NCBI RefSeq assembly: GCF_900176475.1
Contig: NZ_FWXX01000004.1
Location: 124,001-188,000, forward strand
Source of the DNA: Tropicibacter naphthalenivorans
GTDB taxonomy: Bacteria > Pseudomonadota > Alphaproteobacteria > Rhodobacterales > Rhodobacteraceae
Reading direction: 5' to 3'
DNA: 64,000 bases
The notes under the pieces are model-generated. The model was not told the DNA's origin, ran no database searches, and worked only from the letters and a program-made list of their open reading frames with translations. The position numbers and the translations under genes are program-made. Positions 36,965-45,087 of the stretch are shown piece after piece. Numbering within the stretch: the stretch's first letter is position 1; every line of letters begins with the position of its first letter.

Positions 36965-39301
36965 TCACGCACCGTAGGGCACCCAGACGGTTTTGACCTC
37001 GGTCGCGGCCTCCAGGAACGCGCGGCCTTCGCCCGCTGCCCCCATCCAGTCGCGCACCAAACCGTTGTTGACCCAAGTGCGTTTCAGCACGCCCGCTGCC
37101 TCGCGTTCGATCAGCCCCGAGACATCCGACGAAGAGAAGGACCAGACCGCATCCACGTCCATATGGCTCGCCAGCGGCCCCGCCAGATCGCCGTGATCGC
37201 CGGTCAGGATATTGACCACCCCGCCGGGAACGTCAGAGGTTTCAAGCACTTGATAGAAATCCGTGGCCACCAAGGGAAAGGCCTCGGACGCCGCCAGAAC
37301 CACCCGGTTCCCCATGGCAATCGCCGGGGCCATCACCGACACCAAGCCCAGCAAAGGCAAGGCGTCCGGGCACAGCGCGCCAATCACCCCGCAGGGTTCG
37401 CGCAAGGCCACCGCCAGGCCGCGCACCGGGGCCTGCGCCACCCGCCCGTCGAACTTGTCGGCCCAAGCGCCATAGCTGAACAGGCGCGAGACCGCCGCAT
37501 CCACCTCGGCCTTGCCGCCGGTGCCGCCGGTCATCCGGTCGATGCTTGCGGCAAACTCCTCGGCCCGCGCCGACAGGTTTTCCGCGATGTAGTACAAGAC
37601 TTGCGCCCGCAAATGCGCGCTCGCCCCGGCCCAAGCCTTGGCCCCACGCGCCGCCTCAACCGCGTTGCGGATGTCCTTGCGGCTGGCCAAGGGCGCCTGC
37701 CCCAGCAGTTTGCCGTCCTTGTCATAGATACCCCGCGCATAGCCGCTGTCGGGACGCGCCTGCTTGCCGCCGATATACAGCTTGGCGGTGCGGTCCACCG
37801 GCTGCGGCTCGGCGCTATCGCCGGCAAAACCCTGCACCGGCACCAGCTTTTCCGCCACTTTGGCAGGTTTGACATAGGCCATCAGCCCCTCGGGACCGCC
37901 TTCGCGCCCAAAGCCGCTCTCGCGCACCCCACCAAAGGGCGCTGCGGCGTCGAACATATTGGTGCCATTGACCCAAACCACCCCGGCGGCCAGCTTGGGG
38001 GCCACATCCAGCGCGGTGTTGATGTTCTCGGACCAGACGCTTGCGGCCAGGCCATAGCGCGTGTTGTTCGCCATCTCGACCGCCTCGGCAGGCGTGCGGA
38101 AGGTGCTCGACACCAACACCGGGCCAAAGATTTCCTCCTGCATCAGGGCATCCGCCGGCGACAGGCCAGAAATCAGCACCGGCGGGTAGAAACAGCCCTC
38201 GGGCATGTCACACGCCGCGCGATAGACCTCTCCGCCCGCGCCATCCACCAACGCCGCAATGCGCGCGCGCTGCACCGGATCGACAATCGCGCCAACGTCA
38301 ATGCACTTGTCCAAGGGGTTGCCCACGCGCAGCTTGTCCATCCGCGCCCGCAAGCGTTTCAGGAAATCCTCGGCGATGCCTTCTTGCACCAGCAGGCGCG
38401 AGCCCGCACAGCACACCTGCCCCTGATTGAACCAGATCGCATCGACCAAGCCTTCGACGGCGCTGTCGATGTCGGCATCCTCGAACACGATATACGGGCT
38501 CTTGCCCCCCAGCTCGAGCGTCAGGCCAATGCCCCGCCCCGCCGTCGCCTGCCGGATACGCCGCCCCACCTCTGTCGAGCCGGTAAAGGCGATCTTGTCG
38601 ACCTCGGCGGCGACGATCATCTCACCCACCGCGCCATCGCCAGTGACGATGTTCACCACCCCCTTGGGCAAGCCCGCCTGACGGCAAATGTCGGCAAACA
38701 GCAGCGCGGTCAGCGGCGTCCACTCGGCGGGTTTCAGGACCACCGTGTTGCCCATGGCCAGCGCGGGCGCGACCTTCCACGCCAGCATCAGCAGCGGGAA
38801 GTTCCACGGGATGATCTGCCCGCAAACGCCCTGCGCCACTATCCCCGGCAGCTCAGCATCCATCAGCTGCGCTTGGCCAGCGTGATGGTAAAAATGCCGC
38901 TGCGCCAAGGGGATGTCGATGTCGCGGCTCTCGCGGATCGGCTTGCCGTTGTCCAGCGTTTCCAGCACCGCGAACAGCCGCCCGTGCTTTTGCAACAGCC
39001 GCGCCAAGGCATAGAGGAACCGCGCACGGCCCGCCCCGCCAAGGGCTTCCCACCCCGGCTGCGCCGCCCGCGCCGCCGCAACGGCCCGCGCCACATCTTC
39101 GGCGGTGGCCTGCGTCACCTCGGCCAAAACCTCGCCCGTGGCCGGGTTGCGCGTCTCGAACACCGCGCCGGGCGCATCAAACGCCCCGTCGATAAAGCAC
39201 CCGAACCGCGCGCCTTGATCGGTGATCCACGCCAAGGCATCCCCGGCACTCTCCGGCGCAGGCCCGTATTCCATGGTCTCGAAAATATCCTTGACGCTCA
39301 T
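36965..39301 (-). CDS. ALDH16-type two-domain aldehyde dehydrogenase
   Basis: A 778-residue protein with two aldehyde dehydrogenase domains. Domain 1 (to about residue 510) is complete: Asn167 in IPWNFPL, the general base Glu263 in LELGGKSPY and the nucleophile Cys at 297-298 in NQGQVCCAG. Domain 2 (about 520-778) keeps the fold but shows no catalytic Cys or Glu motif and looks like a pseudo-enzyme domain. This is the ALDH16 layout, known structurally from the related genus Loktanella. Next to deoC it would oxidise the acetaldehyde released from deoxyribose 5-phosphate. The start at 39301 overlaps the upstream gene (ATGA). Confidence 0.9.
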   Translation of the reverse strand: MSVKDIFETMEYGPAPESAGDALAWITDQGARFGCFIDGAFDAPGAVFETRNPATGEVLAEVTQATAEDVARAVAAARAAQPGWEALGGAGRARFLYALARLLQKHGRLFAVLETLDNGKPIRESRDIDIPLAQRHFYHHAGQAQLMDAELPGIVAQGVCGQIIPWNFPLLMLAWKVAPALAMGNTVVLKPAEWTPLTALLFADICRQAGLPKGVVNIVTGDGAVGEMIVAAEVDKIAFTGSTEVGRRIRQATAGRGIGLTLELGGKSPYIVFEDADIDSAVEGLVDAIWFNQGQVCCAGSRLLVQEGIAEDFLKRLRARMDKLRVGNPLDKCIDVGAIVDPVQRARIAALVDGAGGEVYRAACDMPEGCFYPPVLISGLSPADALMQEEIFGPVLVSSTFRTPAEAVEMANNTRYGLAASVWSENINTALDVAPKLAAGVVWVNGTNMFDAAAPFGGVRESGFGREGGPEGLMAYVKPAKVAEKLVPVQGFAGDSAEPQPVDRTAKLYIGGKQARPDSGYARGIYDKDGKLLGQAPLASRKDIRNAVEAARGAKAWAGASAHLRAQVLYYIAENLSARAEEFAASIDRMTGGTGGKAEVDAAVSRLFSYGAWADKFDGRVAQAPVRGLAVALREPCGVIGALCPDALPLLGLVSVMAPAIAMGNRVVLAASEAFPLVATDFYQVLETSDVPGGVVNILTGDHGDLAGPLASHMDVDAVWSFSSSDVSGLIEREAAGVLKRTWVNNGLVRDWMGAAGEGRAFLEAATEVKTVWVPYGA

Positions 39302-39591
39302 CCCATCGTCCCCAACCAGAGGTAAATCACGTAGCCCAGCCAGCCAAAGGCCAAGGCCCAAATCCCATACATCACCCGCGCGCTGCGCCCGTACAGGGCC
39401 ACATAGCCTTGCAGCCCCTCGGGCACCTCGGCGGGCGGCTCAAACCCCGGCTCCTCGCCGATCATCCGCTGCAACCGCGTCGGCAAATCCCGTACCGCCC
39501 GTTTCAGCTTGCGCCGCCGCCAGCCGCGCCCGCCCAGAAACAGAGCAAAAAACACCCCCAGCAGCAAAACAATCGGATTGTCCTGCATCAT
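39298..39591 (-). CDS. Small two-helix membrane protein of the deoC-ALDH16 operon
   Basis: A 97-residue protein with an N-terminal hydrophobic segment (NPIVLLLGVFFALFLGG). A basic stretch (RRRKLKRAVRDLPTRL) and a short soluble part follow, then a C-terminal membrane segment (YGIWALAFGWLGYVIYLWLG). I do not recognise a family. It lies between deoC and the aldehyde dehydrogenase, and its stop overlaps the latter's start by four bases. The start is one of two adjacent ATGs (39589-39591 or 39586-39588); a longer frame would run through repeat copy d. Confidence 0.7.
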   Translation of the reverse strand: MMQDNPIVLLLGVFFALFLGGRGWRRRKLKRAVRDLPTRLQRMIGEEPGFEPPAEVPEGLQGYVALYGRSARVMYGIWALAFGWLGYVIYLWLGTMG

Positions 39592-39605
39592 GCGCGCGCC
39601 CCCTG

Positions 39606-39627
39606 CTTCTTCTCTTTGTAAATATCC
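39606..39627 (+). repeat. CTTCTTCTCTTT/AAATATCC dispersed repeat, copy d (no hairpin)
   Basis: CTTCTTCTCTTT, GTAAATATCC. This copy ends without the G/C hairpin that follows the other three. It lies in the 47-bp gap between the end of deoC and the small membrane protein. Confidence 0.72.
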
Positions 39628-39638
39628 AAAAGCCCGGC

Positions 39639-40628
39639 TCAGCCCATCGCATGACGCCAAGAGGCAGAATACGCCCCCGTCACGTGATGCTCCAACTGCC
39701 GCTCGATATCACCCAAGAGCGACGACGCGCCAAAGCGGAACAGATCAGGCCGCAGCCAGCGATCCCCCAGCTCTTCCTTGATCAAAGACAGATAAACCGC
39801 CGCGTCCTTGGCCTTGGAAATCCCGCCCGCAGGCTTGTAGCCGACGCGATAGCCCGTGCGCTCATGGTACTCGCGGATCGCGCGGATCATCACCAGCGAC
39901 ACCGGCAGCGTGGCATTGACGCTTTCCTTGCCCGTCGAGGTCTTGATGAAATCCGCCCCTGCCATCATGCACACAAGCGATGCGCGCGCGACATTCTGCA
40001 AGGTTCCAAGCTCGCCAGTCGCGAGGATCGCCTTGACGTGCGCCTCGCCGCAGGCGGCGCGAAAGGCCTTCATCTCGTCGTACAAGCCCTGCCAATCGCC
40101 GGTCAGCACCTTGCGCCGGGAAATCACGATGTCGATCTCTTGCGCACCGGCCTTGACGCTTTCCTCGATTTCGGCGACGCGCAGGTGAAAGGGCGATAGC
40201 CCCGCCGGAAAGCCCGTGGACACCGCCGCCACCGGGATGCCCGACCCCTCCAGAGCCCCCACCGCAGGCGCGATCATGTCGTGGTAGACGCAGACCGCCC
40301 CCACCGTCAGATCCGGCAGCCCCAAAGCGTCCAGAATATCGGCGCGCACCGGCTGGCGCGCCTTGGCACACAGACGCGCGACGCGCCCCGCCGTGTCGTC
40401 CCCCGCCAAAGTCGTCAGGTCGATGCAGGACACCGCCCGCGCCAGCCACGCCGCCTGATAGTCCTTTTTCACGCTGCGCCGCCCCGGCAAACTCGCCGCC
40501 CGCCGTTCAATCGCGGATCGGTTCGCCCGCGCGCGCATCACCCAGTCCATGTCCAGCGCCATCCCCGGATTGCGGGCGTCATGCACCTGCGGCAGGTGCG
40601 GGGTCTGGATGGTCGTGGCGGTCTGCAT
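39639..40628 (-). CDS. deoC: Deoxyribose-phosphate aldolase
   Basis: A 329-residue class I aldolase that splits 2-deoxyribose 5-phosphate into glyceraldehyde 3-phosphate and acetaldehyde. The Schiff-base lysine is in GADFIKTSTGK, the second active-site lysine in VGYKPAGGIS, and the aspartate in CIDLTTL. It is the longer DeoC type, with about 65 extra N-terminal residues compared with the E. coli class. It heads a likely operon with the small membrane protein and ALDH16, so both products of nucleoside sugar breakdown are handled together. Confidence 0.95.
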   Translation of the reverse strand: MQTATTIQTPHLPQVHDARNPGMALDMDWVMRARANRSAIERRAASLPGRRSVKKDYQAAWLARAVSCIDLTTLAGDDTAGRVARLCAKARQPVRADILDALGLPDLTVGAVCVYHDMIAPAVGALEGSGIPVAAVSTGFPAGLSPFHLRVAEIEESVKAGAQEIDIVISRRKVLTGDWQGLYDEMKAFRAACGEAHVKAILATGELGTLQNVARASLVCMMAGADFIKTSTGKESVNATLPVSLVMIRAIREYHERTGYRVGYKPAGGISKAKDAAVYLSLIKEELGDRWLRPDLFRFGASSLLGDIERQLEHHVTGAYSASWRHAMG

Positions 40629-40691
40629 GGCAACGGCTCCCTTGATCAGAGCGCCAAGGTCGCACCAACATCGCGCAGAGGCAAGCCTGTC

Positions 40692-41369
40692 CTAGCGTAC
40701 CCGGTTCGACAGCCAGCGCAGAATGGGGTTCTTTTGCGGGCGCAGCAGCTCCAGATGCAAAATCCGCGCGCGCGGCTGGTCGGAATAGATCAGCTCGGAC
40801 GCCTCATATAGGCGTTTGTTGAACTGCGGCGGGAAGACGTAGAACTGAATGTCCGACATCCACAACAGCTCTCGGAAGGTCACCTGATCGACGCGGAAGC
40901 CCGCCTCGACAAAGGCGCGGCTCCAATCGCGGAAGAAATCGAACACCCGATCCGAAGACCGGTACAGCAGCACGCCGCAGTTGATCTCGGGGAAGGTTTC
41001 GGGGACGTCGTATTTCCAGCGCTTGTTATGGCGCGGGCGATGCCACAGCTGCACATGCGCGCCGCAGATCTCGAACTTTTGCAGCAGGTCAAACAGGCTG
41101 CCCAGATCGTCGCGGACGATGGTGTCATTGTCCATGTACAGCGTTTCGTCAAAGGGTGTGTCGGGCAGCAGGTCGACCTTGGGGCGGGCCAGCCCATCGG
41201 GGATAAAGAACGCCTGATCAAAGCCAGAGGTGTCGTCGCCTTCGTGGCACCAGATCGCCGTACCCAATTCGGGGTTCGAGGCCTTGACGCTGGCGGCGGA
41301 TCGGCGGGCCACATCCACATGCGCCTTGCCCCATGCAATATACAGAACGCCGCGTTTCAAAGCTGTCAT
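40692..41369 (-). CDS. Glycosyltransferase-like protein (GT-A fold)
   Basis: A 225-residue cytosolic protein without signal or membrane segment. The N-terminus MTALKRGVLYIAWGKAHVD resembles the first strand of a nucleotide-sugar fold. A D-x-D-type metal motif lies at residues 80-82 (LYMDNDTIVRD), followed by a helical part with CGAHVQLWHRP and EINCGVLLYRSS, as in nucleotide-diphospho-sugar transferases. Donor and acceptor are unknown, and no polysaccharide cluster is nearby. The start was placed at 41369 for this N-terminus; a frame 43 codons longer has no support. It is divergent from the metal importer. Confidence 0.72.
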   Translation of the reverse strand: MTALKRGVLYIAWGKAHVDVARRSAASVKASNPELGTAIWCHEGDDTSGFDQAFFIPDGLARPKVDLLPDTPFDETLYMDNDTIVRDDLGSLFDLLQKFEICGAHVQLWHRPRHNKRWKYDVPETFPEINCGVLLYRSSDRVFDFFRDWSRAFVEAGFRVDQVTFRELLWMSDIQFYVFPPQFNKRLYEASELIYSDQPRARILHLELLRPQKNPILRWLSNRVR

Positions 41370-41466
41370 AAGCCACCTATCCCGTGTCGTTTTGGGCGTA
41401 CAGCAGGCAAACCGCCAAGTAAATAAGCCAAGCGGCGGATTTAAATGCGAATGGCTCGCAACTGGC

Positions 41467-41495
41467 TTGACTTTCTTGCGACTCGTTCTCAATTT
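41467..41495 (+). promoter_or_regulatory. Putative promoter with metal-regulator box before the Mn/Zn importer
   Basis: TTGACT (41467-41472) is followed after 17 bases by CAATTT, a weak -10. The imperfect palindrome TTGCGACTCGTTCTCAA (41476-41492; TTGCGA faces TCTCAA with five of six bases matching) fills the spacer. That position suits a Fur/Mur-type repressor, but the regulator is inferred. Confidence 0.4.
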
Positions 41496-41518
41496 CATCA
41501 GGGAAAGGATTTTGCCTC

Positions 41519-42484
41519 ATGCTGTCTCGTCGCGCCCTGCTTGGGCCTTTGCTGGTTGCCCCCTGTGCCGCGCCCTTTGCGGCCCCTGTGGCGGTGCACG
41601 CGCAGGCGCCGCTGAACGTGGTCGCCACCACGGGGATGATCGCCGATGCGGTGCGCAATATCGCCGGGGACTTGGCGCAGGTGACCGCGCTGATGGGGCC
41701 CGGCGTCGATCCGCACAGCTACCGTCAGACCCGCTCGGACATTGCGGCGATGACCCGCGCCGATCTGGTGCTGTGGAACGGTCTCTATCTCGAAGCGCAG
41801 CTCGAAGAGTTCCTGCACACCCTCGCCCGCCGCGTGCCCGTGGTGGCCGTGGGCGACAGCGCCCCGAGCGATTACCTGCTGCGCCATGCCGAATATCAGG
41901 GCCGCCCCGACCCGCATCTGTGGATGGCCCCGCGCCTGTGGCGCTACGTGGTCGAAGGTATCCGCGACGCCCTGCACGCCCAGCGCCCCGAAGCCGCCTT
42001 TACCGCGCAGGCGGCCGCGTACCTCGCGCAGGTTCAGGCGGTTGACGACTACGCCCGCGCGGTCCTGACCACCGTGCCCGAAAGCGCCCGCGTGCTGGTC
42101 ACCGCCCATGATGCCTTTGGTTATTTCGGGCGCGACTACGGGTTCGAGGTGCTGGGTGTGCAGGGCATTTCCACCCAGTCCGAGGCCGGCCTTAGCCGCA
42201 TTGCCGAACTGGTCGACACGCTGGTGCAGCGACAGATCAGGGCGGTGTTCGTGGAAAGCTCTGTCTCGGATCGCAACCTGCGCGCGCTGATCGAAGGGGC
42301 CGCCGCCCAAGGCCATACCGTCCAGATCGGTGGCGAGCTGTTTTCCGACGCCATGGGCACACCCGGAACGTATGAGGGCACCTATCTGGGGATGATCGAC
42401 CACAACGCCACGACCATCGCCCGCGCCCTTGGCGGCACCGCGCCGGAAACCGGCATGGCGGGCAAGCTGCGGGGCGGCGCATGA
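41519..42484 (+). CDS. Manganese/zinc ABC transporter substrate-binding protein
   Basis: A 321-residue periplasmic receptor of the metal-binding (ZnuA/SitA/MntA) class. It has a signal peptide with a twin-arginine-like start (LSRRALLGPLL) ending at about HAQA. Ligands expected for the family are visible: the histidines in DPHSY and DPHLW, Glu in FVESSVSDR and Asp in GMIDHN. The His-rich loop typical of zinc-only receptors is missing, which with two permease genes favours manganese (SitABCD-like). Its stop overlaps the ATPase start (ATGA). Confidence 0.9.
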   Translation: MLSRRALLGPLLVAPCAAPFAAPVAVHAQAPLNVVATTGMIADAVRNIAGDLAQVTALMGPGVDPHSYRQTRSDIAAMTRADLVLWNGLYLEAQLEEFLHTLARRVPVVAVGDSAPSDYLLRHAEYQGRPDPHLWMAPRLWRYVVEGIRDALHAQRPEAAFTAQAAAYLAQVQAVDDYARAVLTTVPESARVLVTAHDAFGYFGRDYGFEVLGVQGISTQSEAGLSRIAELVDTLVQRQIRAVFVESSVSDRNLRALIEGAAAQGHTVQIGGELFSDAMGTPGTYEGTYLGMIDHNATTIARALGGTAPETGMAGKLRGGA

Positions 42485-43227
42485 GCCCGCGCGATCTGAA
42501 CGACGCAGGCCTGTCGCCGCTCGCGGTGCGCGGGTTGACCGTCGCCTATGGCGCGCAGCCGGTCTTGCAAGGCGTTGATATGACGACGGTTCCGGGGGCC
42601 ATGACGGCGATCATCGGGCCGAATGGCGCGGGCAAATCCACCCTGCTCAAGGCGTGCCTTGGCGTGGTCAAGCCCCTGTCCGGGCAGGTGAGCGCCTGGG
42701 GCCAGCCAACCTCGCGCCAACGCGACCGGATCGCCTATGTGCCGCAGCGCGCTTCGGTCGATTGGGACTTTCCGACGCGGGTGATCGACGTGGTTCTGAT
42801 GGGGATGTACCGCCAGCTGGGCCTGCTGGGCCGGGTCCGGGCGCGGCATTTTAAGCAGGCTCAGGACTGCTTGACCCGTGTGGGAATGCAAGACTTTGCG
42901 GATCGCCAGATCGGCCAGCTTTCCGGCGGCCAGCAGCAGCGGGTGTTCCTCGCACGGGCCTTGGCGCAAGAGGCCGATCTATACCTGTTGGACGAACCCT
43001 TTGCCGGGGTGGATGCCGCCACCGAAAGCGCGATCATCGCCGTCCTGCATGGCCTGCGCGATGCGGGCAAGACGGTGGTCGCGGTGCATCACGACCTGTC
43101 CACCGTGCCCGCCTATTTCGACCGAGTGTTCCTGATCAACCGCACCGCGCAGGCCGAAGGGCCGGTGGACGTCGCCTTTACCCCCGAAACGCTACAGGCC
43201 ACCTACGGCGGGCGCGTGCATGTTTGA
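42481..43227 (+). CDS. Manganese/zinc ABC transporter ATP-binding protein
   Basis: A 248-residue ATPase subunit that powers metal import. Walker A is GPNGAGKST, the signature is LSGGQQQR, and Walker B is LYLLDEPFAGVD, followed by the switch histidine in VAVHHD. It starts inside the receptor stop codon and overlaps the first permease by eight bases, so the four transporter genes are translated as a coupled block. Confidence 0.95.
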   Translation: MSPRDLNDAGLSPLAVRGLTVAYGAQPVLQGVDMTTVPGAMTAIIGPNGAGKSTLLKACLGVVKPLSGQVSAWGQPTSRQRDRIAYVPQRASVDWDFPTRVIDVVLMGMYRQLGLLGRVRARHFKQAQDCLTRVGMQDFADRQIGQLSGGQQQRVFLARALAQEADLYLLDEPFAGVDAATESAIIAVLHGLRDAGKTVVAVHHDLSTVPAYFDRVFLINRTAQAEGPVDVAFTPETLQATYGGRVHV

Positions 43228-44134
43228 GGCACTGACGCTGCAATTGGGCTACAACGCGACGCTTGTAACCTTGGGGGCGGCGGCCTTGGGCGTGGCGGCG
43301 GGGGTCGTCGGAGCCTTTCTGAACTTTCGCAAACGCGCGCTGATGTCCGACGCGATCAGCCACGCGACCTTGCCGGGGTTGGCCTTGGCGTTCCTGTTGA
43401 TGGTGTCTTTGGGCGGCGAAGGGCGATCCCTGCCCGGTTTGATGCTGGGCTCGGCGGTTTCGGCGGGCCTTGGCCTGTGGGTCGTATCATGGCTGACCAC
43501 GCGCACCCGCCTGCCCCAAGACGCGGCGATCGGCGCGGTATTGTCGGTGTTCTTTGGCTTTGGCGTCGTCTTGATGACGGTGATCCAGACGCTGTCGGCG
43601 GGTCGCCAAGCGGGGCTCGAAGGCTTCCTTCTGGGCTCCACCGCCGGGATGCTGCGCAGCGACGCGTTGACCATCGCCGCCGGAGGAGTTGCCGTTTTAC
43701 TGGCCGCCTTGGCGCTGCGCCGCCCGCTGCTGATGACCGCCTTTGACGCCGGATACGCCCGCCAGCGCGGCATCGACACCAACCGGATGGACGGGGCGCT
43801 GATGGCCTTGGTGCTGGCGGTGACGGTGGTGGGGCTGAAAATCGTCGGCCTCGTGCTGATCGTCGCCTTGTTGATTATTCCCCCGGTCGCGGCGCGGTTC
43901 TGGTCGGACAACGCCGCGCGGGTGATCGCCCTGTCCGGCGGAATCGGCGGGGTGTCCGGCTACGCAGGCGCGGCAATTTCCGCCAGCGCGCCGGGGCTGC
44001 CCACCGGGCCGTTGATCGTCCTGACCAGCGCCGCGGTGTTCACGCTGTCCATGCTGTTTGCCCCGACCCGAGGTGTCATCGCCGGGGCGTTGCGCCACCT
44101 AAAAATGCGGCGCGCACTGCAAAGGGGGGCGTGA
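43220..44134 (+). CDS. Manganese/zinc ABC transporter permease, first subunit
   Basis: A 304-residue ABC-3 family membrane protein with about eight hydrophobic segments. The cytoplasmic-loop motif for the ATPase is FLNFRKRALMSDAISHATLPGLALAF, and the conserved VVGLKIVGLVLIVALLIIPPVAAR lies near the C-terminus. It starts eight bases inside the ATPase gene. Its stop TGA shares a base with the start of the second permease. Confidence 0.93.
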   Translation: MFEALTLQLGYNATLVTLGAAALGVAAGVVGAFLNFRKRALMSDAISHATLPGLALAFLLMVSLGGEGRSLPGLMLGSAVSAGLGLWVVSWLTTRTRLPQDAAIGAVLSVFFGFGVVLMTVIQTLSAGRQAGLEGFLLGSTAGMLRSDALTIAAGGVAVLLAALALRRPLLMTAFDAGYARQRGIDTNRMDGALMALVLAVTVVGLKIVGLVLIVALLIIPPVAARFWSDNAARVIALSGGIGGVSGYAGAAISASAPGLPTGPLIVLTSAAVFTLSMLFAPTRGVIAGALRHLKMRRALQRGA

Positions 44135-45039
44135 TGGGCGCAGAATTTGTCATGCTGTCCCTGCCGCCAATGGTGATCGGAGCTTTGGCCGCGATGGCCT
44201 GCGCCTTGCCGGGGAATTTCCTGTTGCTCCGGCGCGAAGCCCTGATCGGTGACGCCATTTCCCACGTGGTCCTGCCGGGGATCGTCGTGGCCTTTTTGCT
44301 GACCGGCATGGTGGCCACCGGGCCGATGATGCTGGGTGCGGCGGGGGCGGCGCTGCTGGCCGCCGTACTGATCGCCACCATCCGCCGCTTTGGCGGGGTC
44401 GAGCCGGGGGCCGCCATGGGCGTCGTGTTCACCACGATGTTCGCGGGCGGCGTGCTGCTGCTGGAGCAGAGCAACACCGCCTCGGTGCATCTGGACGTGG
44501 AACACGCGCTTTATGGCAACCTCGAAAGCCTGATCTGGATCGACGCGGTGGGCTGGGGATCGCTGCTGGACCCGCGTGCGCTGGCCGGTCTGCCGCCGGA
44601 ACTGCCGCGTATGGCGGTGACCTTTGCCGTGGTCGCGGTGCTGACGGCGCTGCTGTGGCGGCCGCTGAAACTGTCGACCTTTGACGCGGGCTTTGCCCAA
44701 AGCCTCGGCCTGCCGACCGGAGCCATCGGCCTTGGCGTGACGCTGGCGGCGGCGCTCTGCGCGGTGGCGGCCTTTGACGCGGTGGGCTCGATCATCGTGA
44801 TCGCCATGTTCATCTGCCCGCCCGCCGCCGCGCGCCTGATGACCAATCGGCTGGAACGGCAAGTCGCCTGGTCGCTGGCCTTTGCGCTGGCCTCTGCCGT
44901 GCTGGGCTATGTGCTGGCGGGCTACGGGCCGCTGTGGCTGGGCGCGCCCGCGTCAGTGTCGGCGGCGGGGATGATCGCCACGGTGTCGGGGATGATCCTC
45001 GCGTTGGCCGCTGTGTTCGCCCCTCACCGCAAAGCGTAA
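44134..45039 (+). CDS. Manganese/zinc ABC transporter permease, second subunit
   Basis: A 301-residue ABC-3 family permease. The same coupling motif recurs as LLLRREALIGDAISHVVLPGIVVAF, and the C-terminal block reads AAFDAVGSIIVIAMFICPPAAARLM. Two different permeases in one operon suggest a heterodimeric channel, as in SitCD. The ATG at 44134 sits after a run of six G; a GTG one codon earlier is also in frame. It ends 48 bp before dnaE2. Confidence 0.93.
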   Translation: MGAEFVMLSLPPMVIGALAAMACALPGNFLLLRREALIGDAISHVVLPGIVVAFLLTGMVATGPMMLGAAGAALLAAVLIATIRRFGGVEPGAAMGVVFTTMFAGGVLLLEQSNTASVHLDVEHALYGNLESLIWIDAVGWGSLLDPRALAGLPPELPRMAVTFAVVAVLTALLWRPLKLSTFDAGFAQSLGLPTGAIGLGVTLAAALCAVAAFDAVGSIIVIAMFICPPAAARLMTNRLERQVAWSLAFALASAVLGYVLAGYGPLWLGAPASVSAAGMIATVSGMILALAAVFAPHRKA

Positions 45040-45059
45040 ACCACAAAAGACTCCACCCG

Positions 45060-45074
45060 GAACGAAACGTGAAC
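45060..45074 (+). promoter_or_regulatory. LexA (SOS) box before dnaE2
   Basis: GAAC (45060-45063), seven bases, GAAC (45071-45074). This is exactly the alphaproteobacterial LexA target (GTTC-N7-GTTC, same-strand form GAAC-N7-GAAC). It ends 13 bases before the dnaE2 ATG, where LexA would block transcription until DNA damage. Confidence 0.85.
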
Positions 45075-45087
45075 TAAACTGCGCAGC

